From contig OX235274.1 of NCBI GenBank assembly GCA_944472155.2, positions 34,098,052-34,162,051 of the forward strand: a stretch of DNA of 64,000 bases, written 5' to 3'. The translations under genes were made by a program, and so were the position numbers. A model generated the notes under the pieces. That model was not told the origin of the DNA. It made no database searches and was given only the letters and a program-made list of their open reading frames with translations. Of this stretch, positions 43,565 through 56,000 are shown one piece after another; within the stretch, counting starts at the first letter, position 1, and every line of letters starts with the position of its first letter. The DNA comes from Trichobilharzia szidati (Eukaryota; Platyhelminthes; Trematoda; Strigeidida; Schistosomatidae).

Positions 43565-44639
43565 TTAGGTCTTTTTTGTGCTACTTAGTGCCATTACTCG
43601 GTTTGTTGAACACTTAACAAAGCTTGCCTTAACAGTTAAAGGGTTAGATGAATTAAAGTCTAAATATCTATCAGCAGAATGCGTTGGTTTTCTATAAACA
43701 CTTGTGTGTAGTTTGCCTTCTTCTATTTGTTTTATTTTACAATCTAACATTGCTAATTCTTCTTGTTCATTTTCCGCTTCAAATGTGAATTTTATTTCCT
43801 CCAATAGTGAGTTTATGTGTGTCAAGATGCTAGAGATATGTTCTGTTTTCAACACTGTGAAAGTGTCATCCACATATCTCCACCATATTTTTGGAGTAGG
43901 ATTAAACGTATTAAGAGCCATATTTTCCCAGCTATCCATAAATATATCTGCTACGATAGGGGATATTGGGGATCCATCCTATTGCTACACCTTCTGTTTG
44001 TCTATATATTTTGCCTTGGAATTTAAAGATAGTAGATATGAGGCACAACTGAATTCCTAAAATAATTTCATCAATGGGTAGTTTCGTCCTATAAGTGAGT
44101 TCAGGGTCTGCAGTTAATTCTTTTTTAACTGCTTCTAAGGCCATATTGATTGGTATGTTAGTATAAAGACTGGTTATAGCAAAACTAACCATTGTTTCAT
44201 CATTCTCTAGTTGAATGTCATTTAGTTTATTTTTCATCTCAAATGAACTAGCTAGTCTAGAGTTTGAGCGATTTCTAATGGGGCATAATATTAGAGTTAA
44301 GTGTTTTGATAATTCATAAGTAGGAGTATTTCTAAAATCTACTATTGGTCGTATGGGGTACCCTGGTTTATGTATTTTAATAATACCATACATTCTACTA
44401 GCATTATCAGTTTTAGGCGTTAAATTAAACCATTTTGACTCACCCAGTGACGGCTTCATTCTGCGTATTAATTCCGCTGTGGATTTTTTAACCTTATTCA
44501 TTATTGTATCTACGGGCTTCTTAATTTCCTCATATGGACCAATCTCATTATGTTCAGTGACTTTCTTGTTATAGTCAGATTTATCCAAGACTACTGTCGA
44601 GTGTCCTTTGTCAGCTTTTGTAATGACGATTATGAGCAA
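43565..44639 (-). pseudogene. PLE-B reverse transcriptase remnant
   Basis: Minus strand: VITKADKGHSTVVLDKSDY, MYGIIKIHKPGYPIRPIVDF, ITSLYTNIPINMALEAV, YRQTEGVAIG, then after a frameshift near 43935 the catalytic WWRYVDDTFTVLK and LDCKIKQIEEGKL with YRKPTHSADRYLDF. All PLE palm blocks are present but in two frames, and the 5' end is missing. Confidence 0.85.
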
Positions 44640-44725
44640 TAAATTGTGCTTGAAACGTCATCAGTAAACATTACTGTATAACACTGTGAGACTTTATCAA
44701 AACAAAATTTACTCATAATGGAATT

Positions 44726-46399
44726 ACACTCTACCACAGTGCACAAGTTTTTTATTTTTATACCAGTGATGCATAATATTGTACTGATCTTTTGAAGTAC
44801 TCTACCTGATATGGAAATATTATAGATTTTGCCATTACTCTGTGCACTTTTAGTAGCCCAGCTGTTTCTGAACCGTATCCAAGTAAGAAATCTAGAGGTT
44901 GGGTGTACTACAGCATCGCTATGTGATCATCATACAGAATCACAAAGTGGTGGTTATAAATGCCTGTTTAGCAGAGAGGAAGGAGGTATTGTTGATAGTA
45001 GTTGCTTTGTTTATCGAATCAACTGATTGAGAATACTCGCAAAGTGACTTCATTAAATGCTTCATTCGGACATGTGAAAAGTCTCACCACTAGTGTGGTG
45101 GTATACGGGGAGAACGTGAATTCTAAGAATAGGTCGAAAGCGGGTATAGTTCCATTTGTAATATTATTGTGAACTATATATATTTTGTGCTAAAGAGGTC
45201 ATGCGCTTAAATGACGCTGTTTGATTATGCAATGTATATTGAATGTAGAAGACAAGAGACTTGGTAAGGGAATGTTTATTAGGAATTTTGGTGTGTCTAT
45301 ATAGCAAAATTATGTACACCTTATCTTCAAACGGTGATTAGCACAGATCTTCTATGTTGTGCTACTTCTGCCCCACTTCGTATTGTATTTGTGTCGTTTT
45401 TCGGTGTCCGACATGTTTTGTCGCAACATTGAATTATTTGCTCTCTTTGACATCAAATCTCTCTCTCCACTATTTGATAATTTGAAGTCGGTGAACGTCT
45501 CTCTATATACTACTGATAAATCTCATCAGCAGTACATGCCACATTATTCAATCCCCGTACAACAGCAAAATGTGACTGCAGGCTTCCTCAACGACTTTGT
45601 ATTCAGTCTGTTAATTAAGAGGTATTTTACACTTTCCGCTAACTTCATGATCAGGTTCTACGGTTATATATCCAAGATAATGAAAGAATGATTGTTATTG
45701 ACAACATTAGTGGTTTTTTAAAGGCAACAAGGAATCATTAACGTCAGAATCGCAAACGTTTTTATTGCAAATAGATTGTTATAAAAGATCATAGTTCAAA
45801 ATATATGTATGTGATAATAGGTATAATTGTGGCACTAAAGGAAACACCAATATCACGAAGTAAATGATTATGAATGACAAGTGAATTGTCATGAGTCATG
45901 TTCATATTAAATTAAGGGTTATGTGCGTTGTGTGTGTGTGTGTGTGTGTCAGTGTGTTAGTTAACCACTGCGTTTAAACAGGAACTCAAAATGTTAGTTC
46001 ATGCATATGCAATAACGGGGTAAGGGAATTTAAATGTACAGGATGGAGGGCCATATCAAAACAGGTCTATGTAATAAGCTATTCGGGAATTCTCAGACTC
46101 CACAGCAGGCCGGGGCAGTGGCTGTGGTTAGACATGTTTCTTCTTCCCACAGAGCACCTGTTGTTTTAGGCGAATTGCAGTAGCCTCTATTATTTGGAGT
46201 ATTGGCACGTGGATGGTTTTAGTAATTTATCTGGTACCCGACTGATGATAGAGAGGGATTCTTCAATGCTAGCTGGCGTTGTGGTCAGTTTGGACCAGGT
46301 GGTCTAATGTCCAGCTGTTGATGGTTTTCACTACACCTTTATTTTGGTCACACTAGTAGATGTTCCAGAGCATGAGAAATCAAGTTCCCAAAGCTGCGG

Positions 46400-46402
<3 letters not shown>
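44726..46402. other. Intron sequence, nothing recognised
   Basis: Two open stretches (44829-45026, 45359-45691, plus) lack family motifs. A (TG)n tract lies at 45928-45949. Confidence 0.4.

Positions 46403-46447
<45 letters not shown>
46403..46447. repeat. (AT)n microsatellite
   Basis: About 22 uninterrupted AT units next to the end of the PLE-E fragment. Confidence 0.95.
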
Positions 46448-46449
<2 letters not shown>

Positions 46450-46450
<1 letters not shown>

Positions 46451-47880
46451 GCTTCTTTGTTTACAGACGTGTTTCTTGATGAACGTTCCTTTTTAGCTAT
46501 TTTCAATTAAGATGCCATATGCGATGCTAAGTTGATCTTCAATTACGTCTTCTGAACATATAGCTGTTACACTGTAGCTGAGGGTCCTTATTAAATTTCT
46601 CTTGAACTGGAGAGGAACAAAGCTATGAAAATGTGTATATTGTTCTGCTCATGTAATTTTCTCATGCAAATTTCTCTTTATACTACTATTTGGTTTTCTT
46701 GTAAGAAGGACGTCTAGGAGGACGATTCTATTTTGGGGTTGCTCTTCACATGTGAATTTGATGGCTGAATGTACTTCATTGAACTGAGTTATTATTGCAT
46801 CCCTGTCCAAATGATTTTCATATACTGGGAATAAAATGTGGATTTTTTGATAAGGTGGTTGTTCAAAGGATCATTTCGTAGTTTGCTTAGTGAGAAATCT
46901 GCTGACATGGAACCAAGGGGGTGTCCATTGCCACGCCATCAACTTGTCTGTAAAGTGTGCCATCAAATTTAGAACTTGCATTCATGCTATACCCTAACAA
47001 AGTTTGTCTTAGTATTTCTGTTTTCATGCCAATATTTATCGACTGACTGCCTGACTGGTTTCAACGTAATTTTTATCGACTCGGTATACACTTGTTCGTA
47101 TATGTAGTTGAGCGTTTCTACTAGAGGTACATTTGTGAAAAAGGATGTTATGTCTAGAGATATCATAGTTTTACCCTTGATATAAATATGTTTGAATTTT
47201 TCTACGAATTCAAATACATCTTTGACGCCACTTGTTGGTGCAAAGGTTTGAGAATGGTGACTAACCGCCTTGCTAAAGCATGGTAGAGTGAATTCCGTAT
47301 ATCAAATGTTGGTCTTAACAATAATAATAATAATAATAATAATAATAATTTGCTTTATTCCGAAACAGTACTAATGTTACGGTGTGGAATTTTGATCATT
47401 TGGTACATTATTGCATCTAATTTTATCAAGTAATATTAAAAACAGTTGTAAAGATAATATTCCGGGATTGTTAAGACAGTTTTTATTCAGTGTTAGTAGT
47501 GACAGTAAGATCATGAACAAAAGCAAATTGTAAATCATGGTAGGACGAATTTCGCATATCGAGTATTCGTGTTAACGGAATCCCCGGTTTATATACTTTG
47601 GGTAGGCCGTGTAATCTTGGCGCGTATATGCCTGTCGGTTTGAGTTCTTCATTTAGTCTTTCGGGAAGTATCTGTTCTACCCTTAGTTTCTCCAAACGTC
47701 TGGTTAATTCGTTCTCCATTTTGTTATTGAAATCAATCTTCTCCTCAAGCATTTGGAACTTCTGTGCGTCTTTCAATGTATGATTCATCTTTTTAGTATA
47801 GTAATAATAATAACTTGCTGATGCTTTGTAATGATAACAAAAATCCACTAGCCTGGATTTGAAGCGTTCTAGTTCGAGGA
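46450..47880 (-). pseudogene. PLE-E RT fragment, split by a LINE 3' tail
   Basis: Minus strand: PRLHGLPKVYKPGIPLTRIL (about 47620), then beyond the insert PTFDIRNSLYHALARRLV, KTMISLDITSFFTNVPLVET, a catalytic-region remnant, and FTCEEQPQNRIVLLDVLLTR. Family order is clear but stops are frequent. A related piece occurs at 57745-57830. Confidence 0.7.
47318..47480 (-). mobile_element. CR1-like LINE 3' tail with (ATT)n
   Basis: Plus strand shows (AAT)n followed by TTTGCTTTATTCCGAAACAG; this recurs at 63773-64000 and, in plus orientation, before 49817 and 50018. It is the 3' end of a LINE with an ATT-repeat tail, inserted in PLE-E. Confidence 0.65.
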
Positions 47881-49817
47881 TGGAGGATGGAACTAGATGC
47901 TTCTGATATATGTGAACTTTTCAAAGAAATTACTGATAGTAGGCAGATGAATAGTATTCCTTATTCATTTGATGTGTGTACACTAAACAAGTCTTTCATA
48001 CATTCTCCCACAAATGCCAAACTTTATAGTGTCACAAGTATTTAATGATACCTGGTTCCCTGGTTTCAATACGAATGACGTTCTAAAATGTCTGCAGTCG
48101 CTGAACTCTTCTTGTAGCCTAGGTCCAGATGGTTTGCATAGCGTTATTCTTAAAAAATGCCTAAATATCCTGTGTTATCCTCTCATGGACATACTTAATG
48201 AATCTTTTTCCAGAAATGTCGCACCAGCCGTTCGGAAAGACATTAAATTTGTACCTGTACCTATTCATCTACTGGAACATGTTTTAAATTTAGACCTATT
48301 GCTATTACCTCTCCTTTTCTAAAAACTATGGAAAAGTTACTCTTACTTAATTTTCAACCTTCACTTAAAGGCTTTAACGATCCCAAACAATTCGCCTACA
48401 AACAGAGTAGAAGCACTTTAGATGCAGGTGCAGTCTTGTATCATAACATTATCTCCAGCTTAGACAAGGGGGCTAAATTTGTTCCCTGCACCTTCCTAGA
48501 TTACGCATCTGCTTTCGACTCAGTACTTAGGGACATTTTGTTAAACAAGCTTGCTGAAACTCAAAGTAAGTGTTGGATTGTCAGATGGCTGCATTCTTAT
48601 TTCTCAGGAAGAAAGTAGTACACTGTATGTCAGGGAAAGTTGTCCACTTCATTGCTTACTGAGGCTGGTGTCCCTCAAGGCGCTGTTCTTTCTCCTTTTC
48701 TCTTTTCTTTCTTCTTGCATGACTTGCCTCACTCTGATGAAATGAACTTTGTTAAGAATGTGGATGACCTAACTATTTCAATGTCTGTTAACTCCCAGCT
48801 AAACTGTACTAAGATGAACAGCTTTCTATCAGGAGTCAGCAAATGGTCCTCGTCTAATGACCTTAAACTAAATCCTTCCATGTTTCAGACTGTTAATTTC
48901 GGTGTTCAATGTAAAAGAAAGTCAAATGAAGCTGTTAATTCCTATGACCATTGAAAGGTTGATGATAGTGATATAAAAATCAAATCTCATGTTAATTATC
49001 TTGGATTAATTCTTTCTTCTAACCTATCCTGGTCTTCCCATGTCTTAGCGATTTCTGAAAGAACATTTCGTCTGACTTTTTACATTGAGAAGTTAAGGCA
49101 TTCAGGCATAACCCGACCACTCCTCTTATAGTTTGTCAACTCGTGTATTTTACCTATTCTTCTTTACTGTTCACCCTTATTCTTTTCTGGATTGCTTAAA
49201 AAATACTATGTTATATTTCGTAGAACTCTGAAGACTGTCAGTAGGACGAGTGGTATCCCATTGGGCTATATCGTTGACATTGTCACTGATAGGCACTTGA
49301 TTTCATGCAACAAATTTGCGAAAGGAATTTTCTCAGACTGTGAGCACCCGCAGCTCCAGCCTTGTGTCTCCTCACGTAAAACAAGAAGTCATTTGAAAAG
49401 AGTTTATGCTCACACGTCCAAGTATAAAAATTCCACTACACCGTATTTGGCATGTACTTTATGTGATGAAGATAGTGTCAGACATGAACTAACTAACCTT
49501 CTTAGCACTACTAAATAAACCATTTCCTCCACCCTTACAACATCAACCTTTATTGTTATTGTACTTCTTATATTTATAATTCTCTCAATTTTTTGTTTTT
49601 GTTTATTTTGTCAAGTGTAAACATCATTTAAGCTTTTATCGGGAAATAAATGTTTCCAATCATTTAAGCTGTGTTAGAACTGTTAATTTTGTATTTCCCC
49701 TCACCATACTATATCAACGGAACATTAGATTCGATAATCTATAACATGCTAAAATTTCCAAACTGAATCGGCAATACTGTTTGAAATAAACTCACTGTTA
49801 TGATTATTATTATTATT
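47881..49817 (+). pseudogene. CR1/jockey-like LINE RT, 5' truncated, decayed
   Basis: Frames in order: SCSLGPDGLHSVILKKCL; KQFAYKQSRSTLDAGAVLYH; FLDYASAFDSV (first Asp block); EAGVPQGAVLSPFLFSFFLH; NVDDLTISMS (catalytic pair, Tyr/Ala position changed); SRTSGIPLGYIVDIVTDRHL. Ends in 3' UTR and (ATT)n near 49800-49817. At least three frameshifts and stops. The related LINE fragments in this window also fit CR1-type elements. Confidence 0.75.
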
Positions 49818-50018
49818 ATATTTATTATCCTCATTTTGTACTTCGAATATTTTTTGACTTTATACCGTAAATGTGGTAAAATTCCTCTGGTTAATTTTGT
49901 TTTAATTCCATTTATATTTTGAGTAAATCATATGCAATATTGTGACAAATGCTGAGAATTCCATTCTGTATTATAAGTACTGTTTTTGAAACAAAGTAGA
50001 TTATTATTATTATTATAT
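49818..50018 (+). mobile_element. CR1-like LINE 3' tail, second truncated copy
   Basis: GAGAATTCCATTCTGTATTA and GTACTGTTTTTGAAACAAAG followed by (ATT)n to 50018; matches the 63773-64000 tail. Only the 3' end is present. Confidence 0.6.
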
Positions 50019-50089
50019 CCCTTGTCTGACCAAATGGGTTTTCAAGTATAAGTTTGTAGGGATTTGATTGATTGGTTACAGGATTTCAT

Positions 50090-50240
50090 CATGAGCTGAA
50101 CTCGGTTAGAGAACCATTGGCAAAGCAGCTGGGAGTACTGGACAACTAGCTGTTTCGTCCCAGTTTTGGGCCCTTCAGCAGCACGCACCCACCGACAGGG
50201 TTCGAACCGAAGGCCCTCTGGTTACAACGTGTCTTATCAT
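50090..50240 (-). mobile_element. SINE-A, diverged copy
   Basis: Minus strand: CGTTGTAACC...GGTTCGAACCC (B box) then GTGGGTGCGTGCTG, the ribozyme-like part, GTCCAGTACTCCCAGC and CCAATGGTTCTCTAACC, paralleling SINE-A copy 1 block by block. The flanking 50222-50330 is repeated inverted at 50563-50665. Confidence 0.6.
50135..50184 (-). ncRNA. Hammerhead-like fold in diverged SINE-A
   Basis: Stem I GTGCTG (50184-50179) with CAGTAC (50140-50135, one G-T), core CTGAAGG (A9 to G), stem II GCCC..GGGAC with one mismatch, GAAAC, stem III ACAGC/GTTGT, predicted cut after GTC. U4 is intact here, unlike copies 1 and 2; the damage is at A9. Confidence 0.55.
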
Positions 50241-50665
50241 CTTGTGGTAGTTCATCTAGTGCATATTGCCTGCGGACAGTATTCATTTCATTCCCTTGTA
50301 TGTATGTAGATAAAGAGTCTGTTTGGTGTAATGCCATGTCATTTCAGCGTCTTCTTATTGCGATGAACTCTACTTTAACGGATGGTGATTTGATTCGATT
50401 CAGTTGTTAATGAAGTCCAAAGTAGTCTTTTTTTCATGGAGCTAATCGTTATACTTCAGGTACTCATTGGCAATCTTCACTGTCCTAAGGTTTATCAGAA
50501 ATCTCTAAGTCGAAGCAGAGATCATCCCGATAAGAAGACGCTGGACAGTTATGACATTAAAGCAGACAGACTCTTTATCCACATAAATGCAAGAGAATGA
50601 AATGAATGTCGCCCTCAGGCAATATGCAGTAGATGAACTACCAGAAGATCTTAGGACGCCTGAAA
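50222..50665. repeat. Inverted repeat pair (about 105-bp arms)
   Basis: 50222-50330 (minus) and 50563-50665 (plus) share AGACTCTTTATC.ACAT, GAATGAAATGAAT and AGGCAATATGCA.TAGATGA. The arms flank about 230 bases of unrecognised sequence. Confidence 0.7.
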
Positions 50666-51034
50666 TAATTAGTAAGAAGTTAGGAAAATCCAGAGAACTC
50701 TTAATGTTGGTGAACTACAAGTCATATTTTCTACATGACCGGTTGCGATTCCTCAGTTGGAAGATGGAGTACCTAGACTAGCTACACTAATGTTGTCAAT
50801 AACAATCATTCTTTCATTATTCTGAATAAAAACTGTAGAACCTCATGATTAAGTTAGCGAGAAAAATATTCTATTCTGAGTAGTCAGTATTTTGAAAGCC
50901 TTAATGGGCTTCTTTAATCACTTTTACACTTTCATAGAACATTTTAAGTACAGAGTTAAATGTCTCCATGAAAATCATTCAAATAATTTTGAGTAATTTT
51001 CCTTCTTTTTCTTCGTTTGTTCTCGGTGTACTAG

Positions 51035-51168
51035 GAATTCTCATCGATGTCGAAAGGAGAATTAATCAAAGTTAAATTGATCTCATCGATTGATCTGATT
51101 GGAAATGAAGATGCTAAACTTTTAAGAATGCCGTATTGTGTTTGTACGTATGCATCGCAATCTGACAA
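51035..51168 (+). CDS. Host gene exon E (134 nt)
   Basis: Strong pyrimidine tract and CTAG acceptor before 51035; donor GACAA|GTACGT at 51168/51169. Reads EFSSMSKGELIKVKLISSID then LIGNEDAKLLRMPYCVCTYA and SQSD plus two bases. Phase 0 in (matches 41835) and 2 out (AA|A gives Lys with 53045). No domain recognised. Confidence 0.65.
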
Positions 51169-52150
51169 GTACGTCATTGCTTATTTTGTAGTTGTTTCCT
51201 TCTTAATTTCATGTGACTCTAAAGTGTCTGTTACAATAATTGACTAGTCAGCCTTTCAGGTTATCGGTGTTTCTGTCCTGTCTGAAATCATGGATGCGCG
51301 GATGTCAGTGGTTATGAAAATCGCTGATTCGACTAGATCGTTTAGGATTAATTTGGGGACTTATTGCAGCCGATTAAAGCAGTGGTGTTGGAATATCTTT
51401 GGAGTTGGGAGAGTAAAGACTCCATATAAGAGATGAGGGCTTTAAGGTCATCATCTGTTAAATTCTTGAGTCGAAATCTTTCTCACTCTGTATTGACTGA
51501 ACCCTCATGTCTTTGGGTATCAGCATTATCGCTGACATTGATATCGTATGGTGAACAATGAGGAATGGTCTTCAAGCTGTTGGTTGTGTGACTTGACTGT
51601 GTCATAAAAGTGCTTTTCACATGGATTTTGAGGGAGAATTAGGTTGCAATATGATAAATCACATTCTGTGTCACCCAGCTTATGCAGTAACAGTCAAATT
51701 TTCGAAGCATTGTGCTGTGCAGTCTTCGTAAAAACATTGGCATGTATCAGAAGTTCTATTTGCATGTGGATGATAACTGAATTGCATAATGCTATTTGCA
51801 ATTGCATCAGCCAGGTGGTGCAGTAGTGGGAACAGGTGTGCTGCTGGTGGTGATGAAGTTGAAGCAATTTTTGGGGTGATGATAGTAAGGGTCTCCATGA
51901 ATTTCATCTGTTTGTCGACTCATAATTCCACTTATGGTAGGATCGATAGTTTTCTGCATTGCTAAAATGTTAAATTTGCTGAATCTACACAGGAATGCGG
52001 TTAAGCATAATGAACGTTTGATAAATTTCCTAGTAGATTTTCCCTGTTGTGAACTGGTATTTTGAAGAATACTCACACACTAATTATTGGGAAAGGAGTA
52101 TTCTCAAATGTGCGAGTAAAAGTGGTAGTTCGATTACTGTATCGAAGACC
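51169..52150. other. Intron sequence
   Basis: Minus frames at 51680-51907 and 51807-52076 have no recognised motif. Probably part of a decayed repeat. Confidence 0.35.
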
Positions 52151-52154
52151 AATG

Positions 52155-52330
52155 ATTATTTTGATGTCGTTGTGTTCCCTGAGCTAGATGGTTTAATTTG
52201 CAAAGCTTGCATTGCCCTACATCTTCAGCACATACTTCAATTTGTTGAAGTGAGCTTTTCGACTTCTCCACGAGTTTATTAGTCATCTCTCCTGGTGACC
52301 GTGCACGTGATTGGTTGTTTTCATACCCTC
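52155..52330 (-). repeat. PLE-C terminal-repeat fragment
   Basis: Matches 23720-23900 in the same orientation (TTGTTGAAGTGAGC, CATCTCTCCTGGTGACC). The ribozyme region (52195-52250, minus) has lost GAAA and is degenerate. Confidence 0.65.
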
Positions 52331-52599
52331 TAGGCTACTTGTATTGGTAACAAAACAAGTAGTGGTGAAATCTGATTGATATTTAGACGTCAGTTGATTC
52401 GCTGAAATCGGACCGGTTGGTTATCTGAATAACCAGTATTTTTACAATTCGATTTCCTCTGTGGTTACACATAACAAAATAGAGTCCCGAGAAATAAATA
52501 ATGTTTGCGCATTGATGTATAGACTTTAGTGGAACCGATGCAGTCAGTTGTATGAGAGCTCGTGTGGACTTGCTGTTCAAGAGTAGACACTGTTTTCCG

Positions 52600-52860
52600 A
52601 GGAACTGAATAGGTGAGTGATTGAGTGTGAAGTTTTAGATAATGCTAGACGACTGGATTTCACTGACTCCGATTTCAAGGATGTGAAGTGAATTGGCGAA
52701 ATTGGTTTGTGCATTAGGTTTGAAGAACTAGCTGTTGACGAAATCTGTGGACGAATCCCTTGACCTCCTCTCACACTTGTTGATATTCGTGGTGTTTGAC
52801 AGTGTGAGATGAAGTATGCAGCAGTGCACTTTAATCTACTTGATGTCAATAAGTTTGTAA
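52600..52860. repeat. Unidentified repeat, second copy
   Basis: Resembles 36440-36720 with many differences and indels. Confidence 0.45.
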
Positions 52861-53044
52861 TCATAGATGACTTGTGACAAGTGGTCATGTTATGTGGAGG
52901 GTATCAGGGTAAGTACCACTGGAATTTGGTGTTTTGTGTTAGTTGAGTGGGTGGATATTTCTATCTTTATTCATTATACATATGCACACTCACACACACA
53001 CTCACAGAGTTCATTTGTTGACTGTTTTTGATTTTCTCTTTTAG

Positions 53045-56000
53045 ACATAAAATGAAATCTCATTTACTACTTGGCGATGTAATACGAGTTTTATATTTGT
53101 TACTTACAAATCGTAAACACCACACAATTGCTTTGCAAGTACTAAAACACTGTTGGCTATTTTGTCATCGAGTTCCTCTAGCTGATATACGTCTTTTTAC
53201 TTTGAGTGGTGGTTTATCATCACGAAACTCTGCTCGTCGGTCTCAGTATCCATTGGTAATTTCAGAGTCACCACCACTATTTGTTGTCCGATGGTCCTCT
53301 GACAGTTTGTTGAAGCGGACACTAGACATTGCTTGTAGCTGTCTACCACGTGACCGATGCTGGTACAATTGCTGTCCAGAAAGACTTCTACAGGCATTAT
53401 CACGTTTAATATTCAGACCTGATGCGAAAAAGTACATTTTAAATATGTCAAAATATCTTTCATCGAAATGTCGACAGATTTCAAATGCTTCTTCTTCATC
53501 GTCAGCATCATTAGATGTGTTGTCGGATCGAAACGATCGAAATGATCGTGATGATGATTTTGAGTTACCTGCACCTAATCCAGTGGATGATAATATTATG
53601 CGTGAAAGAAATTTACACGTGGAATTGTGCAAGTGTCTTCCTGAGTCAGTTTCGTGTTTCCTAAGAAGGAAGATCGGCCTAGATTTGCACCACACTGCGT
53701 CTTTCGGATTTCTAATTAGATCTTTTCATAATACATGCCTATATGTTCTGAGTGAGGCTAAGAAGACTCCAGGTTGTAATTCAAATGCTCAAATAGACAA
53801 GAGTGTCTCCTTGAATCTGTTCAGTATTATGGAATGTCTACATCGAGTTATATCTGTTTGTTTGTGCCGATTATGTGATTCGTATGCATCACTTATGTCA
53901 GCTGGTGCTTGTTTGAAGGCGAAGCATAAACTCGCGAATACAGACAGCAATTCTATTCAATCACGTTCTTCTATGCGGCTGGCTCATAAACGAGCTCGTC
54001 TTTTTGAATCGGAATCGTGTGCACGAGATAACGTTATTAGTATATTAGCGGAAGAGGTTTGTGTTCCCCTCCATAATGTGTTAAATTTCCTGGAGAAAAT
54101 GTACCACACGTTGTGTAGTATAACATCGAGTGATTTCTTGCTTGGTCCTTTCTTTGGTTGTGACAACAAGGATACTAGTTTACTGCCTTCAAAACAGTGT
54201 GTATTCGATTCCATCGTATATACACGAGGACTTGTTAACTGGAATGCGTCATCAAGAGAGCAGTGGGATTTTGAGACGCTTACGAATAATGCTTTCTTCT
54301 TACTCAAGTATCTCACCACCGATGTCTTCGGACATATTCGTGGTCTGTGTGAAAGTGTGTTTTCGTTGAAAGAGGAGTTATCAAAGACTTATTCCTCCAT
54401 AATGGAGACTTGGGTGCCAGCATACAAAGAGCAGCTTCCCTCTGTTAGTCCACGTGCTGATGTTGATTTGAAGTATCTCTTCTCATCTTTGCAGAGTCAA
54501 TATGATGCAATTGAGGCTTGGAGTCGACGTCAGCATGAGGTAGAATTGAAGCAGATCAGTAGTACTATGATTAACTTGCTAAGACAACTGTATGTTTGTT
54601 GGAAATGTCGGTCTCTGTGTAACGATTTAAAGTTACCAAGCCGTCGTTTAAATATTCCATATGGTTCGAGAAACAGTTCATCCCGGTCTGTGTTGAATAA
54701 GTTCAATGTGAATGCTATATTGCCATGGCCACCGCAATCCTTAAATTTTGTTCCAGCCGAACATCCTATTCAAGGAAACTCAGTCAGTGGTCTAAGTAAA
54801 ACTGTTTGTCCGACAAGCGGTGATTCGGCGGAAGACTTTCCAAATCCCTTATCATCAGGAAATGCTTGTAATAATAGTCCTACTGGAGTTGATGTTGCGT
54901 GCAGAGAAAAGGGATCTGTTAGAAATTCATATGATTGTGGGAAAGAAGTTAACGGTAGCCAGTGTTCTCCTCAACCAGTTCGGGTGTGCATTCCTGTGGT
55001 GTCAAAAAACAGTGATACGTCATCGGTCGTCACTGATGCAAGGGACTCATGTGGAAGTGCTTCTCGAATGTCAATTGATTCCCGAGGTGAATCATTGGTT
55101 CAGAGTGCTTCGGTTAGTGTAAGTGGAACAACGGAATGTGCTCATTCGGAAAACTTTTCATCAGGCAGTGTTATGTTGGTCTCAACACATAGTGAATGTA
55201 ATGAATCTGAAGCGCAGTCTGTCCCATCAAACGTTGATGTGGACGGACTATCTTCTGTGTGCGTTACAAGCGATAATGTTGAGAATATGTCTTCACAGCC
55301 TAACACAACTGAACTTACGGAAGATGTTGACGTCACTTCAAATAATTCTGTTCCTTCGTCTAATTCTGATGGGATTCCAGAAAGCCTAGGTGCTTCCACA
55401 AACAATCGCAATTCACCTTTGAAGGATTCGAGTTGCCAAGATGATCATGATGAAGAGCCGACATATTCTCTTGAGAACAATTCCGATGAGATATCAGAAA
55501 GTGGATCCCAGTTGTCGTCTGTTAGTACCGTTGTCTCAATAAACCGGAAGAATGAAAAGTCAATAAAGAAGGTGTGCATTTATTTACCTAGTAATACTGT
55601 TGCTAACTCTCCTACTGAGAATATTGTCTGTCAATGTAGTGGTGCGGAAGCGCATTCAGACTCTGATCAGGTGAACAGTTGCACAATGACTCTTGATAGA
55701 CGGCGAGCTGGGAAACTGAAACGGAAGCTGAAGAAGTTGAACAGCTTACCTGTTGGTGGAACGAATACTTCTGAAATCTCAGAAACGAATTCCACCTCAC
55801 AAATCGAAAGTCCCTTGTGCTCGTTTGCGTCAACTAGCGACAGTCTCTCATTGACGGAATTTACAAATAGTTTACACAATTTGACGAATATCCGTGTGGA
55901 ACAACCGTTTAGTGATCTTGTGTCTCTTTCTTGTTGGCTGCAAGAGAAATCTCTGAATTCTGAAGCTCCTGGACCAGTAACGGCTTCTGTATTAGGACTG

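Larger units (their letters stand above)
42003..44725 (-). mobile_element. PLE-B with inverted terminal copies
   Basis: On the minus strand: 5'-truncated RT starting at VITKADKGHST (44630), connector, GIY-YIG, and a 3' terminal segment to about 42003. The left end (42003-42100) reappears inverted at 44622-44725 (CATAATG, AAATTTAC, TTTATCAAAACAAA...), so the element has an inverted copy of its 3' end joined to its 5' truncation point. Interrupted by a 739-bp insertion (42685-43423). Lies in the host gene intron. Confidence 0.8.

Noticed and set aside
44829..45026. Extra exon of the host gene (acceptor-like CACTTTTAG before 44851)
   Set aside because: Phase does not fit between the exons at 41835 and 51035, which already join in phase 0, and the frame in phase 0 begins with a stop.
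53197..53695. Minus-strand frames of 68 and 150 codons opposite the host gene
   Set aside because: Shadows of the long plus-strand frame; no motif and no splice context.
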